64,000 nucleotides of DNA from Agarivorans sp. Alg241-V36. GTDB lineage: Bacteria > Pseudomonadota > Gammaproteobacteria > Enterobacterales > Celerinatantimonadaceae. The notes under the pieces were generated by a model. The model was not told the DNA's origin, did no database searches, and saw only the letters and a list, made by a program, of their open reading frames with translations. Positions within the stretch are counted from its first letter, which is position 1. Every line of letters starts with the position of its first letter. Positions 56,492-64,000 of the stretch are shown here, piece by piece. The translations under genes were made by a program, and so were the position numbers. The DNA is taken from positions 62,001 through 126,000 of the forward strand of contig NZ_UNRE01000001.1 in assembly GCF_900537085.1 (NCBI RefSeq). Reading direction: 5' to 3'.

Positions 56492-56947
56492 CTAAATATC
56501 ATCTAAGCGATGAGTAGCATGAACCATTTGTTGTTGACGCTTTTCTTGGTGCTCAATCAAGTTAGCTAAAAATTGTCGAGCCCCTAACATGGTTAACTCA
56601 TCTTTGGCTAAGCGCAATAAACTTAAAGATTGCTCACTAAGTTCTAAGGCCAAATTGCTAACATCATCACTGCTAATATCGGCCGGTTTACTCAGCTTGA
56701 CCATGTAGTCTAGCAAGTCTTGCTCCACCCGAATGTCGGTCCAGGTATCTAATAACTCCGGTTTAGCCTGGCTAATAAACTCCTGCAAATGCGCGGCATT
56801 TTCCTTCTCTTGATGCTGTAGGTAGGCAAGCAACATGCGCACTCGCTCAGCATCACTGTTTATTTCCAAGCGCCGATATAGGGCCATCATTGCTTCGCGG
56901 CAGGATACAAAGTGCTCCAGCAGCAGTTTTAGTTGATTAAATCGCAT
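56492..56947 (-). CDS. Hypothetical four-helix protein, possibly ferritin-like
   Basis: 151 residues, nearly all helix. Glutamate/histidine pairs occur at LAYLQHQEKENAAHLQEF and ANLIEHQEKRQQQMVHATH, spaced as in rubrerythrin-like bundles, and LYRRLE comes earlier. If they bind metal, this is a small diiron-type protein; I cannot confirm the family. The gene stands alone between mscS and the ion channel gene. Confidence 0.6.
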   Translation of the reverse strand: MRFNQLKLLLEHFVSCREAMMALYRRLEINSDAERVRMLLAYLQHQEKENAAHLQEFISQAKPELLDTWTDIRVEQDLLDYMVKLSKPADISSDDVSNLALELSEQSLSLLRLAKDELTMLGARQFLANLIEHQEKRQQQMVHATHRLDDI

Positions 56948-57163
56948 ATCAGCTCTCCCGTGTAACTGGTGATAATTTCAGTGTAGAAGCTAGCTTTTCA
57001 TCTGTTTCAACTAAGCAATCTTGGCTTGATTTATATCAAAACGAGCACCTAACAAACTACATTGTTGCGAGCTGCCGCAAGCTTTTATCGACAAAGAATT
57101 AGTAAGCAGTAAACTCACAAATTTGCTAAATTATTAACTAAACCATTGATATAGGTTGGCTAC

Positions 57164-57832
57164 ATGAAAAAGCTCATGGATTGGAGCGAAAAGAACAACT
57201 TCTACTTTCTTACCATTGCCTTGGTGGGTTACATCTTTTTAGCCGCTTGTTTAGACGAGTTCTGGCAGGGAGATGGCTTTAGGTTTTTACAAATCGCCAT
57301 GGTACTGGTGCTCGCTGCAGGTGTATGGCAAGCCAAGGGCAAGCGCCTTTGGTATGTCACCGGCATCGGCTTCTTGCTCACCACCACAGTACTGGCTGTT
57401 TTTAGCTATTGGTTTGAAGCGGAAGGTTTAGTGAGTTTATACCTTACCATTGTGTTCTGTTACTTGGTATTAACGACCTGGACAGCGTTAAAACAGGTGT
57501 TATTTACTGGCGACATAGACACCAACAAAATCATTGGTGCCATCTGCATTTTTTTGCTGATTGGTCTTGGTTGGGCGCACTTGTACACCATTCTCAACTT
57601 CTGGTTAAACGAAGCCTTTAACGGCGTGCCCAAAGAACATTGGAGCACCCAAATGACCGATTTCATCTACTTCAGCTTTGTTACGCTAACCACATTAGGG
57701 TACGGCGAAATTACTCCCAATACGCCCATCACTCGCTTCTTCACTTTTAGCGAGGCGGTGTTTGGCCAATTTTACATGGCAATATTAGTGGCAAGCTTGG
57801 TGGGTGCACGTCTTTCAGAGCGCGAAGGCTAA
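57164..57832 (+). CDS. Two-pore-segment type potassium channel-like protein
   Basis: 222 residues with about six hydrophobic segments; the last two flank the pore sequence FSFVTLTTLGYGEITPNTP, where TLGYGE resembles the potassium selectivity filter (TxGYGD). There is no cytoplasmic RCK or cyclic-nucleotide domain. It probably forms an ion channel in the inner membrane. Small members of this Ion_trans_2 family are frequent in marine gammaproteobacteria. A terminator-like hairpin follows. Confidence 0.85.
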   Translation: MKKLMDWSEKNNFYFLTIALVGYIFLAACLDEFWQGDGFRFLQIAMVLVLAAGVWQAKGKRLWYVTGIGFLLTTTVLAVFSYWFEAEGLVSLYLTIVFCYLVLTTWTALKQVLFTGDIDTNKIIGAICIFLLIGLGWAHLYTILNFWLNEAFNGVPKEHWSTQMTDFIYFSFVTLTTLGYGEITPNTPITRFFTFSEAVFGQFYMAILVASLVGARLSEREG

Positions 57833-57845
57833 CTCTAAATTTGAG

Positions 57846-57881
57846 GCAAACCTGCTGCAAATACTGGCAGGTTTGCTTATT
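57846..57881 (+). terminator. Hairpin after the ion channel gene
   Basis: GCAAACCTGC / GCAGGTTTGC, a perfect 10-bp stem with an 11-base loop, followed by TTATTGC. It stands between convergent genes and can act on both strands, though the T tracts are weak. Confidence 0.65.
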
Positions 57882-57899
57882 GCTTCACAAGATGTCGAA

Positions 57900-58490
57900 T
57901 TACTTTTGCTTAGACGCCAACATCATAGCTATCACGCGCAACGATAAAGCTGCCAGCATCAGTATGCTGGGGCCGTTTACACCTTGGGTTTTTAGATGGG
58001 AGCTGGCGTTTTTAATCACCACTGCATTGCTCGTACTAGTTGTGCTAATGGCACTTTTTGCCAGGCCATCTAAAGAGCTCAGTAGTTTTTCATAAGAGCT
58101 TACTTCACCCGCCAGCATATCCACCAGTTCGTAACTTTTCTTATCTTTAAAGGGAGATTTAATGGACTCATCCTTTAGCTGCTTGCCAATTTTTTTCATC
58201 GCCTGATTCACCGCGGTTTCTAAGCCATCCATATTTGCAACCTTGGCATTAGTTGATTGCTTGGCACTAAAACGATGCTCCGGTGCAGCCTGATTTTGTT
58301 GAGCGTTGCCAAAGTGCTGAGCATTACTTTTTGAGCTTTTAATGGTTTTACTTAAATGCGCTAATTTATCGGCAACGTTTTTAACCTTTTGCTCCCACTG
58401 AGCGTCTGTGTTGCGGTTTTTTATTGCGGTTAAAGCATTAGAAACGAGAATCGAGATTTGATTGTTGGTGGCATTGATTTCAACAGACAT
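57900..58490 (-). CDS. Hypothetical protein, helical with hydrophobic C-terminus
   Basis: 196 residues; AAGGAAG precedes the ATG. The N-terminal part is polar and coiled-coil-like (WEQKVKNVADKLAHLSKTIKSSKSN), the middle is serine- and lysine-rich (FKDKKSYELVDMLAGEVSSYEKLLSSLDGL), and the end has a hydrophobic helix (PSILMLAALSLRVIAMMLASKQK). No signal peptide, no known motif. The layout recalls small secreted or tail-anchored proteins, but no function can be given. Confidence 0.6.
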   Translation of the reverse strand: MSVEINATNNQISILVSNALTAIKNRNTDAQWEQKVKNVADKLAHLSKTIKSSKSNAQHFGNAQQNQAAPEHRFSAKQSTNAKVANMDGLETAVNQAMKKIGKQLKDESIKSPFKDKKSYELVDMLAGEVSSYEKLLSSLDGLAKSAISTTSTSNAVVIKNASSHLKTQGVNGPSILMLAALSLRVIAMMLASKQK

Positions 58491-58623
58491 GAGACTTCCT
58501 TAGTTCTCTGAATTACATGCAAATTTCCATAGATACGGGCTGTTAAACCCCACGCCTCGCAACTCTACCCTCTAAAAACAAAAGCATCAATATGGTTATT
58601 GACAATTAGCGTATTTTGGCAAT

Positions 58624-58650
58624 AAAAAAGGCGACTTAATCAAGTCGCCT
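58624..58650 (-). terminator. Terminator of rph-pyrE
   Basis: On the minus strand GGCGACTT-GATT-AAGTCGCC is followed by six T. It starts 22 bases after the pyrE stop. Confidence 0.9.
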
Positions 58651-58671
58651 TAGGTTTAGATATTATAAATG

Positions 58672-59316
58672 CTAAGCGATACCGTATTGCTCGCGGTAAG
58701 CGCTCACTGCGGCTAAAGCAGTTTGATTATCACCTTGCTCTTCTAAGTAAGTGATTAAATCAGCCAACTTAACAATAGAGATAACCGTAGCACTGTAATC
58801 GCGCTCAACTTCCTGAATCGCCGACAACTCACCTTTGCCTTTTTCTTGGCGATCTAAGGCAATAAGCACACCGGCTAATTCCGCGTTATGGGCATTAATA
58901 ATGTCCATTGACTCACGAATCGCTGTACCGGCAGTAATTACGTCGTCCACCAACATTACTTTGCCAGCTAACTCAGAACCTACCAAGCTGCCACCTTCAC
59001 CGTGAGTTTTCGCTTCTTTACGGTTAAAGCAGTAAGGTACGTCTTTGCCGTGGTGCTCATCTAAAGCAACCACAGTAGTGGTAGCAATAGGAATACCTTT
59101 GTAGGCCGGGCCAAATACCAAGTCATAATCAATATTTGAATCTTGCAAAGCCGCTGCGTAAAACTTACCTAAGCGATTTAAATCTCGGCCAGTGTTAAAC
59201 AAGCCAGCATTAAAAAAGTATGGGCTAGTACGGCCAGACTTTAAGGTAAATTCGCCAAACTTTAATACGCCTTTGGCTAAAGCAAATTCAATAAACTCAC
59301 GTTGATAAGCTTTCAT
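58672..59316 (-). CDS. pyrE: Orotate phosphoribosyltransferase
   Basis: 214 residues. [49 protein letters not shown] and the PRPP-binding [17 protein letters not shown] are those of PyrE. It makes orotidine 5'-phosphate in pyrimidine synthesis. Encoded 13 bases after rph on one transcript, as in Escherichia coli, where attenuation in that gap regulates pyrE; no terminator-like hairpin is seen in the short gap here. Confidence 0.97.
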   Translation of the reverse strand: MKAYQREFIEFALAKGVLKFGEFTLKSGRTSPYFFNAGLFNTGRDLNRLGKFYAAALQDSNIDYDLVFGPAYKGIPIATTTVVALDEHHGKDVPYCFNRKEAKTHGEGGSLVGSELAGKVMLVDDVITAGTAIRESMDIINAHNAELAGVLIALDRQEKGKGELSAIQEVERDYSATVISIVKLADLITYLEEQGDNQTALAAVSAYREQYGIA

Positions 59317-59329
59317 CTTTCTCTCTCAA

Positions 59330-60046
59330 TTACTTAGCTAGGGCTTCGCGCTGGGCAGCGTTAATTTGGCTAATACCCTCTTTAGCAAAGGCTAGCATTT
59401 CTAATAGTTCTTCGTGGCTAAACGGTGCGCCTTCTGCGGTGCCTTGTACTTCAATCATGTTGCCGTCTTCACACATTACAACGTTCATGTCGGTTTCAGC
59501 TACGCTGTCTTCGGTGTACTCAAGGTCACAAACTACGTCACCGCCTACAACACCTACCGATACAGCAGCAATAAGCTGTTTAAGCGGGCTAACTTTTAAT
59601 TTCTTCTGCTCTATCATCCACCAAATGGCGTCTTGCAGCGCAACACAAGCACCGGTAATAGCCGCAGTACGAGTACCGCCGTCTGCTTGAATCACATCAC
59701 AATCCACTACAATGGTGTATTCGCCAAGAGCTTCTAAATCAACCGCAGCACGTAATGAGCGACCAATTAAACGTTGGATTTCTTGAGTACGACCACTTTG
59801 CTTACCACGAGCGGCTTCACGGCCCATACGGCTATGGGTAGAACGCGGCAACATACCATATTCAGCAGTAATCCAGCCTTGGCCTTTACCTTTTAAGAAG
59901 CGTGGTACACCATCGTCTACCGAGGCATTACATAGCACTTTAGTATCGCCAAACTCGACCAAAACAGAACCCTCGGCGTGCGCCGTGTAGTTTCGAGTAA
60001 TAGTAATTGGACGCATTTGTTCAACAGCTCTTCCGTTCGGACGCAT
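59330..60046 (-). CDS. rph: Ribonuclease PH
   Basis: 238 residues, full length. [20 protein letters not shown] at the start, [36 protein letters not shown], and [20 protein letters not shown] with the phosphate-binding residues. It trims 3' ends of tRNA precursors with phosphate. Unlike in some E. coli K-12 strains, no frameshift is seen at the C-terminus ([16 protein letters not shown]). Divergent from yicC. Confidence 0.97.
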   Translation of the reverse strand: MRPNGRAVEQMRPITITRNYTAHAEGSVLVEFGDTKVLCNASVDDGVPRFLKGKGQGWITAEYGMLPRSTHSRMGREAARGKQSGRTQEIQRLIGRSLRAAVDLEALGEYTIVVDCDVIQADGGTRTAAITGACVALQDAIWWMIEQKKLKVSPLKQLIAAVSVGVVGGDVVCDLEYTEDSVAETDMNVVMCEDGNMIEVQGTAEGAPFSHEELLEMLAFAKEGISQINAAQREALAK

Positions 60047-60078
60047 GGTAATAACCCTGTAATTTAAAATTCGCGGCT

Positions 60079-60108
60079 ATTATATAGGCTTTTATCGCAC
60101 TTGGTCAC
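60079..60108 (-). promoter_or_regulatory. Promoter of rph-pyrE
   Basis: On the minus strand a perfect TATAAT (60079-60084) is preceded after 18 bases by GTGACC (60103-60108). Confidence 0.6.
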
Positions 60109-60115
60109 GCCTAGA

Positions 60116-60144
60116 CTGACTAAGCAAGCAATAGCCGCTATAAT
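60116..60144 (+). promoter_or_regulatory. Promoter of yicC (and perhaps the toxin-antitoxin genes)
   Basis: CTGACT (60116-60121) and a perfect TATAAT (60139-60144) are 17 bases apart; the yicC ATG follows 29 bases on. Confidence 0.65.
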
Positions 60145-60172
60145 CGAGCAAATTTATTAAGGGCATTCAACT

Positions 60173-61033
60173 ATGATCCACAGCATGACAGGCTACGCAC
60201 GCCACCAAATTAAAGGCGATTGGGGCAGTGCAACATGGGAAATTCGCAGCGTAAACCAACGTTACCTAGAAACCTACTGGCGCATGCCAGAACAGTTTCG
60301 CTCCCTAGAGCCAGTACTGCGTGACAAAATCCGCAAGGCCCTGCAACGCGGTAAAGTTGAATGTAACCTGCGTTTCGAAGCCGACCAAGCCAATCGCGGC
60401 GAACTGCAACTAAACCAAGCACTAGCCGAACAGCTAATTAAAAATGCTGAATGGGTACAACAGCAAGCAGGCGGGCAAATAAACCCAGCAGACATATTGC
60501 GCTGGCCAGGCGTAATGGAAACCCCAGAGCAAGACGCCGACGCCATTAGCAAAGAGTTATTAGCCGGCTGGCAAGAAGCCCTAACGGCATTTATCGAAAG
60601 CCGCGCCAGCGAAGGGGCCAATACAGCGGTAATGATTACCACCCGCCTCGATAAAACTACCGAGCAAGTTGCCTTTGTACGCGAGCAAATGCCAGCCGTT
60701 ATGGAATGGCAACGCGAGCGTTTAAAAACCCGCCTAGCCGACGTAATTGACGAACTAGACCCACAGCGCATCGAACAAGAAATGATTATGGTAGCGCAAA
60801 AAATTGACGTAGCCGAAGAGCTAGATCGCCTCGACTCACACGTAACAGAGACCCGAAAAATCATCAAAAAAGGCGGCGCCTGTGGCCGACGCTTAGACTT
60901 TATGATGCAAGAGTTTAACCGCGAAGCAAATACCCTAGCGTCTAAATCAATTAACGCCGAGATAACCCAAGCCGCAGTAGAGCTTAAGGTGTTAATCGAG
61001 CAAATGCGCGAACAAATTCAGAATTTGGAATAA
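60173..61033 (+). CDS. yicC: YicC-family endoribonuclease
   Basis: 286 residues. MIHSMTGYARHQ is the conserved start; WEIRSVNQRYLETYWRMPEQF, RGKVECNLRFE and the C-terminal DRLDSHVTETRKIIKKGGACGRRLDFMMQEFNREANTLASKS are the YicC-N and DUF1732 signatures. Family members have been shown to cut or promote decay of small RNAs. It is at its usual place divergent from rph. The stop is only 6 bases before an MntA antitoxin gene, so that pair may share its transcript. Confidence 0.95.
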   Translation: MIHSMTGYARHQIKGDWGSATWEIRSVNQRYLETYWRMPEQFRSLEPVLRDKIRKALQRGKVECNLRFEADQANRGELQLNQALAEQLIKNAEWVQQQAGGQINPADILRWPGVMETPEQDADAISKELLAGWQEALTAFIESRASEGANTAVMITTRLDKTTEQVAFVREQMPAVMEWQRERLKTRLADVIDELDPQRIEQEMIMVAQKIDVAEELDRLDSHVTETRKIIKKGGACGRRLDFMMQEFNREANTLASKSINAEITQAAVELKVLIEQMREQIQNLE

Positions 61034-61039
61034 GCAGCC

Positions 61040-61432
61040 ATGGAGCCAAATTCAACAGAGCATCAAGCGCTAAGCAAGTTAGTATTAACCGCCTTACCGC
61101 AAACGCGTTTGTTATATCTATTTGGCTCCCAAGCTAACAATAGCGCTACGGCGCAAAGTGACATCGACCTCGCGCTATTGTTACCCCAAAAACTCGACCC
61201 TATTCAACGCTTTGATCTGCAAGAAGAACTTGCCATAAAACTTGGGTCAGATGTAGACCTTGTAGATTTACTCTCGGCCTCTACCGTATTGCAGCACCAG
61301 ATCATTTATAAAGGGAAGCTACTCTGGGGAGAAGAAGCCGAGAAAACACGCTTCGAGATGCAAGTAATGGCAATGTATCAAAAGCTTAATCAAGAGCGAG
61401 CAGACATCCTTAAGGCTTACCACAATGAATGA
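61040..61432 (+). CDS. mntA: MntA-type nucleotidyltransferase antitoxin
   Basis: 130 residues with the minimal nucleotidyltransferase site: GS at about 29-30 and DID at 41-43 in FGSQANNSATAQSDIDLAL, and a third acidic site in DVDLVDL (71-76). In characterised HepT-MntA systems this protein adds AMP groups to a tyrosine of the toxin to disarm it. It overlaps the hepT gene by 8 bases. The ribosome site is weak, so translation may depend on the yicC transcript. Confidence 0.9.
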   Translation: MEPNSTEHQALSKLVLTALPQTRLLYLFGSQANNSATAQSDIDLALLLPQKLDPIQRFDLQEELAIKLGSDVDLVDLLSASTVLQHQIIYKGKLLWGEEAEKTRFEMQVMAMYQKLNQERADILKAYHNE

Positions 61433-61829
61433 CCCCATAATCAATAAGCTTGTTACCGTAGAACGTTGCTTGCAACGTATTGCAAAGGTATACCAAGAAG
61501 CGGGTAACAACTTTAAGCAAGACTACACGCGGCAAGACTCGGTAGTCTTAAACCTGCAACGCGCCTGCGAAGCATGTATAGATTTAGCCAACATCATCAA
61601 TAAGCAACAACAGACAGGCATTCCCCAAAATAGCCGAGACAGCTTTGCGCTATTAGCAAGAGCTGGTTTATTGCCGTTGCCGCTATCAGAAAGTTTGCAA
61701 AAAATGGTGGGGCTACGCAACATAGCCGTTCATGACTACCAAACGCTAAACCTCGACATAGTCATCCACGTAGTTGAACATCGCTTGGGAGATTTCAGCG
61801 ACTTTTGTGAGCACATTAAGCAGCTTTAA
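61425..61829 (+). CDS. hepT: HepT-type HEPN toxin (DUF86)
   Basis: 134 residues. The HEPN RNase motif R-x4-HDY is complete in RNIAVHDY (R98, H103, Y105), preceded by a helical body with NLQRACEACIDLAN. HepT cuts RNA (in one studied system, tRNA) and Y105 corresponds to the residue that MntA modifies. Start codon inside the end of mntA. Together they form a type VII toxin-antitoxin module. Confidence 0.92.
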   Translation: MNDPIINKLVTVERCLQRIAKVYQEAGNNFKQDYTRQDSVVLNLQRACEACIDLANIINKQQQTGIPQNSRDSFALLARAGLLPLPLSESLQKMVGLRNIAVHDYQTLNLDIVIHVVEHRLGDFSDFCEHIKQL

Positions 61830-61975
61830 AAGCCATATGAGTTGGGAAATCAAAGCTTGCTAGGGCTTGCTGTTAAAATTAAATAAAAAGCTCTAGCATC
61901 AAGCTTTCTATACACTATAAACACTAAGCACTAGCCCAATTGAAAGCGAAACAGGAAAGCATGAATAATTTCGTG

Positions 61976-62000
61976 GGGCCCTCACACTCAGGCCCTTTCT
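61976..62000 (+). terminator. Probable terminator of mntA-hepT
   Basis: GGGCC / GGCCC with a 10-base loop (CTCACACTCA), followed by TTTCT. The stem is short, so moderate confidence. Confidence 0.5.
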
Positions 62001-62106
62001 ATTAAGGTTCGTGTGCACAAAAATCTAACTGCCCCAATAAATAAAAAAATGCGCAAGTACTCTCTCGTTCAACAAGCTCCAATAATGAGAGAGTTGTCAT
62101 ATGCTC

Positions 62107-62134
62107 TTGACTCGCTTCATGGTGTACTAACAAT
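62107..62134 (+). promoter_or_regulatory. Probable promoter of the gene at 62155
   Basis: TTGACT (62107-62112) is followed after 16 bases by AACAAT (62129-62134) and a TATATATA stretch; the gene's ATG is 21 bases on. Confidence 0.5.
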
Positions 62135-62154
62135 ATATATAAAGAAGTGATTCT

Positions 62155-62985
62155 ATGACCTTAATCCGAACAGATGAATACCTTAGCTGCCCGCACTGTA
62201 AAAGAGTTTCTGTTTTAGCGAAGTGTTTCTGGACGTGCTTAGATTTTCATTTGGAAGAACACTGGTCCGATGGAGGCGTCACCAATGAAGCATTTCGTGA
62301 CTATGCCTATCTTTGCTGTGAACACTGCAAATGCGTCTTTGAGCAAACAGATAACCTTAAGCTAACAGAGGAAGAAGCTCTACAATCGCAGGACTCCGTA
62401 ATCCAAACGATTTGGGATGAAGCTTCTTTAACCGACGCTTTCAAAGCCCTCGAATCGCCAAAGTTATACATAGGAAATGAGCTCAGCTTTAGGCTATGGT
62501 TGTGGCGAGAAAGCAATACTGATTATCGCAATAAGCCTTACACTCAATTTAGTGCTCCGCGTATAGATAACATGCGGGCACTACTGACAATGCTTGAGCA
62601 CTCTGGCATCGAAAACGAAACGGAATTGCGCGCAGAACTGTATCGCCAACTTGGTCAATTTAAAGAGGCCTTAGCAACTTTGGCCAACTCAATCGACAAT
62701 GTTTACACAAGAGCAATACGTAAGCTCTCTGAACAACAGTCTATAGAAATAGTTAAGGTGGATCCTCGAGAAGACCACCCTGAGCCTAAGCCCAAATCCG
62801 AAGTCAAATTCGATAGACGTCCCGGAGTTTATATTGGAGACGATAACTCAACTGCAGTTGTCTACCCAGGCGGATGCATTAAAACCATTCTGTTAGACGG
62901 CTCACGCAACATCAGATCAAAAAGTGGATGTGAGATGGATATTGACCACCGAGGAGAAGTATCACCGCTTACCATACATGCATAG
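62155..62985 (+). CDS. Unrecognised protein with N-terminal zinc ribbon
   Basis: 276 residues, ATG with AAGAAG upstream. The N-terminal 70 residues carry two CxxC pairs (CPHC near 12-15 and CEHC near 55-58) as in a zinc ribbon. The middle is helical (YIGNELSFRLWLWRESNTDYRNK, ALLTMLEHSGIENETELRAEL) and resembles a short helical-repeat segment. The C-terminal third holds PEPKPKSEVKF as a linker, then a small beta-rich part. No family recognised. Its place between a toxin-antitoxin pair and a restriction-type nuclease suggests an accessory gene. Confidence 0.7.
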   Translation: MTLIRTDEYLSCPHCKRVSVLAKCFWTCLDFHLEEHWSDGGVTNEAFRDYAYLCCEHCKCVFEQTDNLKLTEEEALQSQDSVIQTIWDEASLTDAFKALESPKLYIGNELSFRLWLWRESNTDYRNKPYTQFSAPRIDNMRALLTMLEHSGIENETELRAELYRQLGQFKEALATLANSIDNVYTRAIRKLSEQQSIEIVKVDPREDHPEPKPKSEVKFDRRPGVYIGDDNSTAVVYPGGCIKTILLDGSRNIRSKSGCEMDIDHRGEVSPLTIHA

Positions 62986-63165
62986 TGTGTCATTTTAATA
63001 ACATTGCTGCTCAACTGAAGCGGAGAATGTCTAGCACCACCAAAGGGTAGACAAAACGCCTAGAGACATTGAGAAGGCTACAGCGAGCCCTGCATATTTA
63101 TAGTTAAAAAATAACTTTAACGCCTCAGTACATGAAAGCTAAGTTGTAAGTAAAGCCAAGGAAAA

Positions 63166-64000
63166 TCACCATGCTTTATCAAATTCCGCATAAACTTGGC
63201 TGTTGCCAGATATTTCATCCCAATGCCCAATAGTAGGTAAAAGCTCTACTTTGGTGAGTTTAAAATAAAAGTGCTCTTCGTAAGGTTTAACTATTGAACG
63301 TGTAAGTAAAGTTGGCTCGCCGACAAACTCAAATAACCAGAACAGCTTATCGTCGCTACTCACCTTACCTGTCATTTTATCGTCAATGCTATGCCTAGGA
63401 AGTAATTTAACACTGCTCACTCGATACAAATATCTCCCCATTTGGGTGGTATCTGCCAAGCTTTCTCTTACTGTTACAATCAGGTATCTAATTTCACGTA
63501 CAATATTACGGTGAATATTTTGTCGATTAGTCGCCAACAGCTGAGTGTGATACCCCTTTAGCTTTCCATTTCTTGCGTCGTCTAAATAAGCAGTATCGCG
63601 ATCAATCTCGTTTATCGGCGCCACCATCGTTAAGCCATTATAGCGAACACTGCTCCCCCCATAAGGAGCAATTCGCGTTGCATCCTCTACAAAATAGTAG
63701 TCATCACTTAAACTCGAACTCCTCGCTAAGCCTGCGCCCAGCTTTTGTTCAAGGTAGTTTTGCAACCACAAGCAATGGCTAACTTGCTCTGTATCAGTTG
63801 GCAATAATGAAAAAGCGCCAATACCTATTTGTTCGATGGCGTCTTGATAAGGGTTTGCACAATTAGCTTGGTCACTAAAGCCAGGATACAAAGCAAACGC
63901 TCCCATAACTGGGCGACTTTTTATCGGTTTGTCATTATCCAATTGTTGCTGATGAATAATTGCATCACGGTAGCGGTGCATCTGATTGATTGCGTCTTCT
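63166..64000 (-). CDS. DUF2357/PD-(D/E)XK restriction-type nuclease, C-terminal part (gene runs off the right edge)
   Basis: The frame stays open to base 64000 with EDAINQ before MHRYRDAIIHQ, so the ATG at 63981 is internal. INQMHRYRDAI is the conserved block after the catalytic core in PD-(D/E)XK nuclease domains of McrC/DUF2357-type proteins, which usually pair with an McrB-like GTPase/ATPase. The catalytic D...ExK would lie in the missing part. The last about 150 residues (IVREIRYLIVTVRESLADTT, LLPTIGHWDEI) form an EVE/PUA-like tail in some relatives, but this is uncertain here. Likely part of a defence system. Confidence 0.7.
   Translation of the reverse strand, partial: EDAINQMHRYRDAIIHQQQLDNDKPIKSRPVMGAFALYPGFSDQANCANPYQDAIEQIGIGAFSLLPTDTEQVSHCLWLQNYLEQKLGAGLARSSSLSDDYYFVEDATRIAPYGGSSVRYNGLTMVAPINEIDRDTAYLDDARNGKLKGYHTQLLATNRQNIHRNIVREIRYLIVTVRESLADTTQMGRYLYRVSSVKLLPRHSIDDKMTGKVSSDDKLFWLFEFVGEPTLLTRSIVKPYEEHFYFKLTKVELLPTIGHWDEISGNSQVYAEFDKAW

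Larger units (their letters stand above)
61830..62154. other. Intergenic region with inverted repeat, terminator and promoter
   Basis: No gene seen. An imperfect inverted repeat pairs AAAGCTTGCTAG (61852-61863) with CTAGCATCAAGCTTT (61893-61907), with an extra ATG/CAT in one arm. A terminator-like hairpin is at 61976-62000 and a promoter at about 62107-62134. Confidence 0.6.

Noticed and set aside
57841-58095. An 84-codon plus-strand frame starting in the hairpin after the ion channel gene.
   Set aside because: It starts within the terminator-like hairpin and runs over the C-terminal end of the minus-strand gene, which has the better start site.
60274-60867. A 197-codon open frame antisense to yicC.
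   Set aside because: Serine/cysteine/arginine-rich shadow sequence with no start signal; yicC on the other strand is unambiguous.

Overview
The window looks like a chromosome segment from a marine gammaproteobacterium of the Alteromonadales/Vibrionales type. An Agarivorans-like genus would fit, but the sequence alone does not prove it. The evidence is the set and order of core genes (kbl-tdh, hldD, waaF, waaA, kdkA, coaD, mutM, rpmG-rpmB, radC, coaBC, dut, slmA, pyrE, rph, yicC), FabV as enoyl reductase, a CheV protein, and Kdo kinase instead of a second Kdo. Base composition is moderate in the housekeeping parts and visibly AT-richer at about 23.1-28.3 kb. No rRNA, tRNA, insertion sequence or CRISPR array was seen.

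Left part (1-21.1 kb), mostly housekeeping and accessory metabolism: a DUF2797 protein cut by the edge, a periplasmic binding-protein-like protein, CheV, a LysR regulator divergent from a glutathione transferase, a zinc-free alcohol-dehydrogenase-like reductase divergent from another LysR regulator, and a four-gene ABC importer of the polyamine type (6.4-10.7 kb). A redox cassette follows: a peroxiredoxin-glutaredoxin fusion behind a strong OxyR-like operator, then a flavin disulfide reductase that carries an extra C-terminal CxxC. Then come a membrane diguanylate cyclase, fabV with a GNAT gene, rsmJ, and a large sensor protein with GGDEF and EAL domains.

Central part (21.3-49.7 kb), surface polysaccharide: a variable lipopolysaccharide outer-core or capsule locus lies between conserved heptose/Kdo genes. 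The variable half has a glycosyltransferase-deacetylase fusion, several glycosyltransferases, an acetyltransferase, a Wzi-like outer-membrane protein, UDP-galactopyranose mutase and a DUF4422 transferase. A three-gene cassette (HAD phosphatase, nucleotidyltransferase-kinase fusion, nucleotidyltransferase) appears to be decaying: the first gene has two frameshifts, one caused by an extra copy of an 8-bp repeat, and the second has an in-frame stop just after its start. The conserved half holds kbl-tdh, hldD, waaF, a GtrB/GtrA/membrane-protein trio, waaA, kdkA, three GT9 transferases and a WaaE/LgtF-like glucosyltransferase.

Right part (49.9-61.0 kb) is core: coaD, mutM, ribosomal proteins L33 and L28, radC, coaBC-dut-slmA, mscS, an ion channel, pyrE-rph and yicC. 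From 61.0 kb the sequence becomes accessory: an MntA/HepT toxin-antitoxin pair starts 6 bases after yicC, followed by an unrecognised zinc-ribbon protein and the C-terminal part of a restriction-type nuclease running off the edge. This suggests the start of a defence island.
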